A program made the position numbers and the translations under genes. The notes under the pieces are model-generated. The model was given only the letters and a program-made list of their open reading frames with translations. It made no database searches and was not told the origin of the DNA. Positions 57,785-64,000 of a stretch of DNA of 64,000 nt are shown one piece after another (positions within the stretch are counted from its first letter, which is position 1; each line of letters starts with the position of its first letter). This stretch comes from Monilinia fructicola (taxonomy: Eukaryota > Ascomycota > Leotiomycetes > Helotiales > Sclerotiniaceae): NCBI GenBank assembly GCA_008692225.1, contig VICG01000004.1:1736501-1800500 (forward strand), given 5' to 3'.

Positions 57785-60700
57785 ATGTCCGTCGCATGTC
57801 ATCGATATATCGTGGCAGCAACTGCTCTTTTAACCCTCTGCAACCTACTTAGCAGGGTAAATGCCAGCAGTGTGGCCACCAACTCTGGCATAACTTCTAT
57901 AATTAGTGCTCCAAATACTACTGGAACATGCGAGTTTAGGACAATCAACTACATAACAGATATTCTACCTCAGCAATGTCTTCGCTCATCTTGGAGCAGC
58001 ACGCACTCTCCGCTTACCACAAAGACAAAAGCTGCCGGTCCGGTCGGAACACTTGAAAGTCAGGAAAGTGATGGCGTAACAGCCACACTTTCAAATACCC
58101 CTTCTTTCGGCGAGTATACTGGTCGAACGATTGACGGAGCAGGAGTGGCTGGCGAAACAAGTCGTACCTCTGAGATCCGCCAGTCGACATCATTGACCAC
58201 ATTTCAGCACGTACCAACTTCCACTGCATCTGCAACTCCTGTCGACGAAGGGGAACTCAATGATGCCTCGTTCTTGTCGTTTGAAGAATGGAAGAAGCAG
58301 ATACTAGAGCAGGCTGGACAGCAAGATTTAAATATTGGTAAGAGGAAGTCTGCAGAAGCGGCTAGAAAAAGGGAGTCGGAAGCCTTTCAGAATAACCTCG
58401 AGTCTCTTGGCGATGACGGGGAAATCGATCTGGACTTTGGCGCTTTCAGGAGTGGAGGGACGGAACACAATTCAAGAACAAACGAAGACAAACAGTCGGG
58501 CTCTCAAACTTCAGAAGAAGAAAAGGGTGATTCTGGACGGCGGAGGGATCAGCATCGCAGCAAAGATGCTGGCAAGACTTGCAAAGAGCGCTTTTCCTAT
58601 GCATCGTTTGATGCGGGGGCTACTGTCCTGAAGACCCATCAAGGTGCCAAAAACTCGAAAGCTGTTTTGATAGAGAACAAGGACTCCTACATGCTTTCGG
58701 AATGCAAAACACAAAACAAGTTTTTGATCATTGAGCTATCGGTGAGAATTGTATAAATCCAACGAAAAGTTTACGTTGCTAACAAATCACTAGGAGGATA
58801 TATGGATTGACACTTTAGTTCTAGCAAATTATGAATTCTTCTCCAGCATGCTCAGGACATTCCGTGTTAGTGTTAGCGATCGATGGCCTGTGAAGATGGA
58901 TAAATGGAAAGATTTGGGTGTCTATGAAGCTCGAAATTCGAGAGAAATACAAGCTTTTCTGATAGAGAACCCGCAAATATGGGCCAGATATATACGCATC
59001 GAATTCTTGACACATTACGGAAAGGAGTACTATTGTCCACTTTCACTCGTTAGAGTACATGGCACTCGCATGCTTGAAAGCTGGAAGGATACTGAAGCTA
59101 ATAATGATGATGACGAAGAAGCGGATGAAGACCCCGAGGACGGATTTGTTCCAGAAGCTGTGGCAGAAGTTATTCAGGTAACATCAACTGATGTACAAGC
59201 TGCACATGCAACAGCGAGTGGCCATACTGAGCCGGTCGGATCACATGCGCCTCTAGACGTTCAAAAACAAGAGACGCCAGTAGAGACACATTCCTCACCA
59301 TCGCCAATACCGACTTCTCCTTGGAAGAAGTTTGCTTTTCAGAGCCCCAAAATACACATTATAACCCCTAGGGATTTATGCTTTGCGTCGGATGCTCCAG
59401 AACATACCCTCACGCGTCGGGCTGCGGTAGAAAAGGACCCATCTGATAGCAAAACTGCCATGCAAGTTCCACCTTCACCTGAAATGATATCCACAGCCTT
59501 CACAGACAATTGGATCACGTCCTCGTCATTGTCTTTTACCGGACCTTCCGCACAACAGACGTTGTCCGAGGACAAGCCATCCTCAGCAAGCACGTCTCTT
59601 ACCCAGGAAACCCATGAATCTTCAAGAACCACTCACGACAGTTCCCATTTAACCACTACGACAAGTTCCACTCCAGCTGCGATTAGCAAACCCCAGAATG
59701 CTACTAGTACAAATAAGACTCGCAGTACAAACACCGCTTCTGGGTCTGCACCTTTACCCACCATTCAAGAGAGCTTCTTCAAGGCTGTGTCAAGACGCTT
59801 GCAACTGTTAGAAACGAACTCAACTCTATCCTTGAAATATATTGAAGAGCAATCAAAGATGCTACGGGAAGCCTTTCTGAGAGTCGAAAAAAGGCAACTT
59901 CAAAAGACAACTGACTTCCTCGAAAATCTTAATAATACAGTTCTTACAGAACTTCGCGTATTTCGTCAACAGTATGATGAAATTTGGCAGTCCACTGTTA
60001 TATCCCTTGAAAGTCAGCGAGATGAATCCCGTCGGGAAATATTGGCTATAAGTACTCGACTAAATATTCTAGCGGACGAAGTTGTCTTTCAAAAACGCAT
60101 GTCTATCATCCAATCTGTGCTACTTCTTCTCTGCCTCGGCCTCGTGATCTTCTCTCGTGTATCCAGTGCTGAGTCTCTCAGTTTCTCGCTCCACAATCGG
60201 CGCTCTCGTATGCTCCGCAACACCAATAGTATGGGAAGTCCACTCGATACTCCGGGCTATACCTCTCGAGAGCGTGAAGATTACATTGGTGGTGCTAGCT
60301 CTCCTGTGGAGCAGTGGCCCATCCAGCATCGGCGTCAGCCCTCAGATGAATCCATTAATTCTCGCTCACGATCCCGAGGTTGGGGACCCCCAACACCTAT
60401 ATCATCATATTCTCGCTCTGATAATGAGCTCACTCCTCCACGTACCTTTGATGATACCACTACCACCGTAACCGGAGCTACTACCGGTACATTTTCTCGA
60501 CTTCGCAGAAGCATCACCATGAAGTACCATAATTCTAACCCTTTGTTATCTGCATCTAAAGAACATGAACTTCTTCGCACCTCATCATTTGGACCTTCCC
60601 TTAGATCTCAAAACTCATCGCCTGCCTCTTTCTTATCGGTTGCAGATGCGAAAGAAAGGGGTGGTGGTAGAGACAAACATTCCAGTGGTTTGGCTAGTCC

Positions 60701-60899
60701 CCCGCCCAGTGATATTGAGTGTCACGATCCTATGGATGAGATTAACTCTACGCCCACTGGTATTCAGCGTGAGACATCGGAGGGGTGGAGCGTTAATGAT
60801 ACTGGGGAGCATCAATCTCTTCAGACACCCAGACAGGAGGACCCTGGCAATGAGCGAAAACCGTTACCTGCTTTACCTGATGGCGGCCCAAGCCCATAG
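57785..60899 (+). CDS. SLP1: SLP1-like SUN-domain membrane protein
   Basis: Yeast Slp1, with Emp65, acts in the endoplasmic reticulum to protect soluble proteins from degradation; a similar role is inferred. Exons 57785-58741 and 58794-60899 join in phase 0 across a 52-nt intron for 1020 residues. A signal peptide begins MSVACHRYIVAATALLTLCN. The conserved SFEEWKKQILEQAGQ block sits near 160. The SUN-like domain (about 270-418) reads RFSYASFDAGATVLKTH, SKAVLIENKDSYMLSEC, IELSEDIWIDTLVLANYEFF and YIRIEFLTHYGKEYYCPLSL. It is followed by a Ser/Thr-rich region, a coiled coil (about 640-750), one membrane helix (SIIQSVLLLLCLGLVIFS, near 760) and a long disordered cytosolic tail. The intron splits the SUN domain. 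Order and topology match the Slp1/osteopotentia family rather than nuclear-envelope SUN proteins. Confidence 0.92.
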
Positions 60900-63800
60900 T
60901 ATGATTTGTCTTCACATCAATTTTTGAGCTATTATGATTTTACAATTTAGCGAGGAGTCTGGTTTTGGGATTTGAGGGTAGTTCGGGGTCTTCGCATACA
61001 CGAGAATGTTTTGTTTTTTTTATCTATTATACTGCGAGTAAAATAACATTTTATGTATTCATTGCATTGGTACTAGTTTATGTACGGTTTCATATACATG
61101 TTTGCCGCTGTGGGCGCCTTTGCTGCCTTTTGGCAGGTTTCGCTTGTTCCTCAACAGCTCAAGAGTATTCAGTAAAACTCAAATCCTCAGCCCAACCAGG
61201 GTACCATTCTTACTCATAGTCGTGACTCTCTAGCTATCCCCAGACTCCGCCAAATCACGATTTTCCATAACCTTAACCTCCTGCATAACCCTAACCACTG
61301 TGATCGATTGAAATTTGAGTAACACCCGAATCTCCAGCTGGACACCTTCGTGGCCCAGCTCCGAATGGGACATCAATCCATCAATAAAGTTTGAAATTCT
61401 CTTCCCAACGTTCGGACACCATCTCCCCGCATCATCTCCTCATACATACATCCTTACATATCTATCTATTATAGAAAGCCACAGGACAATCTCGCCATTC
61501 CTTCTTGATGAATATCAGAGCAATACCCCGTGGATCCCCTCCACATGGTAAGATGTATCTATCTCGGAATGCGACAGGCTTCTTTTTGCTTATGCTCGGT
61601 GGTGTTCTTGATCTTTGCTGGCTTATGTAGCCTTCACCCTGTTGTCGAATATTTGGTCGACCGAATTCTGTGCATCTGTGCGAGAAGACCAGAGGTTTGT
61701 ATCTCCGGGTGAGGAAATCCCAAAAATGACAATACTATTTTTGTCCTTACACCTCGTCGTGGATAGGTGTAGCCGTCTGGAAACTTTTGCTGCGTCTGTT
61801 GTCATTTCCGGCATCAGCGTTAGAGTCGGATTCGTCGAAGAGGCTTCGATGAGGAATCGAGTGCCAGACGACTAAAAAGTGGCTGCAGGTCAAACGGCAG
61901 AGCTATCCATCTTCGGGATTCAACGCCAAGAGTCTTGCGATGTCCCGCTCGAAGAATGATTGATGATTTGTAGCCTTTGCTGACATTTGAATGAGCATGG
62001 AACGATGCGTTTCCATCCAGAGCTATCCGTAGATATCAATCTATCGCCAGCGGAAGGTCTCGAATCAAGTGACTTCACGGCACCTAGTCCAATGAAACAA
62101 AGTCTGCTCTGGAGATGACTTGAATGAGCTCTGGGGACTCGGTACAGAGTTCAGCAACGCCATATGGAAATGAGTGGATTTTGTGGCCATATCTTGCAAA
62201 GAGATTTCCAGCAAGTTTAGCACGCGGTCGCTTTTCGATCGTCTCTGCAAATCGAGAGTGGATTGTATCAAGTGCGAAGAGTGGGTTCTTTTGAGGAAGG
62301 TAAGGTGGTGATGGGCAATCTTTCTCATTTGATAAGAGCTTAGGTGGTTCCATATACAGTGATACGAAGAGTAAGAAGGATAATTGCCCATAGTAGTAGC
62401 TGAGATGAAACCTGTTATAGAGCGTCCCCAATACAGATACCAAAGGAATTTTTTCATTCAATGGGTACGAAAGTAATGGTTGAGGAGAATTGTAAATGTT
62501 GTTCTCATCATTGGAAGAGCAATCAATGTCTTGGGATTAATGAGAGGTTCCAATTTGACCGACTATCAAGCTTGCAGTTGATAGCCAGCTGTTGTTTGGA
62601 TGGTAGAGGTAGCAAATACCCATTTTGGACAAAACAATCAACAACAAATTTCTGGAATCTAATATGCATCTCCTTTCTTTTTAGATCTGGAAACGATCAA
62701 TACCTTAAAAATCAGCGTGAAGTCCATGGCCGCCAACCTCGAGCGATTCAATTCTCAACTACGGTGAGATACTATTTCTGAGGGATGCTTGGCTTTGGAA
62801 GAAGCAGATACGATTTGATAATTCTTGGTAACCTTAGTGTCCACCTGGTGGTCCTTTGAGGTCTTCAATTACCGGTCTTATGCAAGCAAAATGGGATTCT
62901 CGCTTGCCAGTGATCCACATTCCTAATATTATATAGCCGTACATCCTATCCCCCTATTTTATGTGGGGAGCTTTAAAAGCAGCAGAAAGGTGATAAAACC
63001 GAACAATTTCGGGAATCCATGGATAATAGAAAAGGCTCCAAATGATGAAAAGAGTATCCCCTGAATTTATCAACAGGACTATCAGCCTTATGACCTGCCT
63101 TAGCGTTAATGGATCAGAGGTGCTTAGTACAATGCTACCCAGCGGCCTAAGCGAGGGATGACTGCATTGGAGCAACTGTTGGAACCCATCCCACCTGACA
63201 AGTCTTGCGGCGTCATATTCTAGCGCCAACTGTCACATAGGACGATGGTGTGCCCTGCATATACGTAAACACGTAAAAAGGACCTATAAAACTGCTCCCA
63301 AGTTCCCAGAATTCCGTCTCAAATTCTTCGGAATTTAAACACCCCAACCATTCTCCCAAAACGTTCCATACCCAACAAAAGTACCAAACACAATGATCCG
63401 ATATGAGCCATTTTGCTCGTAGAGCAAGTGTGGTACATGGCTTTTGTGATACGGCATCGAGCCCGAGAAAGTAGGAATCCTAGTGGTGCTTATCATAAGC
63501 AAACAATGATAATCAAACTTCAAACAAGGGAGACATTAAGAGGTTTTCTGAGCGAGACGAGACGCGTTGTGGCACAGTGCTTAACCTATTTGAGGACTTC
63601 TACAAATTGAATAGGTAAACAAACAAAACCAACCAAACGAATACAAACAAAACAAAACAAAGTGTGATCTTCAAACAAAATTCATATGAATACATTATAA
63701 ACTATTCAATATTACGTCCTCGGATTATATGATTAATGCAAACGGTTTAATCAAATCCACCGACTACCAAAGGAATGTAGTTAGGAACGCGACTCCAACT

Positions 63801-64000
63801 GTCCATACTATCACCTTTGAATTCTTCACCAGTCCAGCTACATTAACCTTACCATACCACCTTATACCCTCAAGCAAAAATTTGACAATCAATATATTAC
63901 ACAGATTCAAAGCAATTTAACTCAAGATGAGAGACTATTGATTGAATAATCGCTATACACCCACGTGATACCTAGCTACTACTAGGTCCTGTACTACCAT
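60900..64000. other. Gene-poor 3' end of the window
   Basis: No intact gene is recognised. Besides the remnant at 61747-62353, a minus-strand frame at 62954-63229 and two overlapping minus-strand frames at about 63755-63870 (one containing DSWSRVPNYIPLVVGG) have coding-like composition but no supported structure; the latter could be the end of a gene whose body lies beyond the window. Confidence 0.45.
61747..62353 (-). pseudogene. Broken gene of unknown family with in-frame stop
   Basis: On the minus strand an open segment 62353-62099 (MEPPKLL, then FALDTIHSRFAETIEKRPRA and LAGNLFARYGHKIHSFPYG) can join across a 76-nt intron (weak GTTTCA donor, GATAG acceptor) to 62022 onward, giving ADF-LWMETHRSMLIQMSAK and FFERDIARLLALNPEDG. 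A TAG at 61905-61903 then interrupts the frame, which continues open through HSIPHRSLFDESDSNADAGN to a TAA at 61749-61747. The coherent composition on both sides of the TAG suggests a once-functional gene now broken, or a missed intron. I do not recognise the family. Confidence 0.3.

Overview
The window reads as nuclear DNA of a filamentous ascomycete. Protein-coding genes are split by short GT-AG introns, mostly 46-120 nt, with CTRAY or TACTAAC branch sites. Intergenic DNA is AT-rich and full of microsatellites. The gene set (GH81 glucanase, two-domain Ade5,7, Pdx1/Snz, Sas3-type MYST acetyltransferase, CENP-A, fungal complex I subunit) is typical of Pezizomycotina. Protein flavour suggests Leotiomycetes, perhaps a Botrytis/Sclerotinia relative; that is an inference from memory, not a search. 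I see no bacterial-type operons, CRISPR arrays, rRNA or confident tRNA genes.

Layout. 1-4.8 kb: no convincing gene. 4.8-7.7 kb: secreted endo-1,3-beta-glucanase (minus). 7.7-12.8 kb: gene-poor. 12.8-16.3 kb: UTP14 (minus) and mitochondrial ribosomal protein mL41 (plus), head to head. 16.4-17.2 kb: a weak hypothetical gene. 18.1-20.1 kb: five-exon MFS drug/H+ antiporter (minus). 20.1-24.9 kb: gene-poor, with a protease-like remnant near 22.7 kb. 24.9-25.4 kb: a small four-exon gene (minus) reconstructed here as the complex I MWFE/NDUFA1 subunit; it is easy to miss because every exon is short. 26.1-29.7 kb: PHD-MYST histone acetyltransferase. 29.7-33.5 kb: gene-poor with one remnant. 33.5-34.2 kb: acireductone dioxygenase. 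35.3-36.6 kb: short-chain dehydrogenase. 36.9-37.7 kb: derlin (minus). 38.5-39.2 kb: CENP-A. 39.5-40.7 kb: homoserine kinase (minus). 41.7-44.2 kb: ADE5,7. 44.7-45.8 kb: PDX1 (minus), strikingly GC-rich. 48.3-49.0 kb: FUN14-domain protein, also GC-rich. 49.4-53.2 kb: Kap122/Pdr6-type importin (minus). 54.7-57.1 kb: aminopeptidase P. 57.8-60.9 kb: SLP1-like SUN-domain protein. 60.9-64 kb: gene-poor with a broken gene.

These are mostly unlinked housekeeping genes rather than one pathway. Four head-to-head pairs share promoters: UTP14/mL41, MWFE/SAS3, derlin/CENP-A and THR1/ADE5,7. The last contains a perfect TGACTCA site, fitting joint amino-acid/purine control. The main surprises are splicing details (a 13-nt first exon, a GC-AG intron, a skipped strong donor, a hidden mitochondrial presequence exon), a local GC-rich island and a palindromic decamer scattered through the intergenic DNA. 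I found no undescribed multi-gene system. Exon coordinates were worked out by hand from the sequence and checked for reading phase, but not by alignment.
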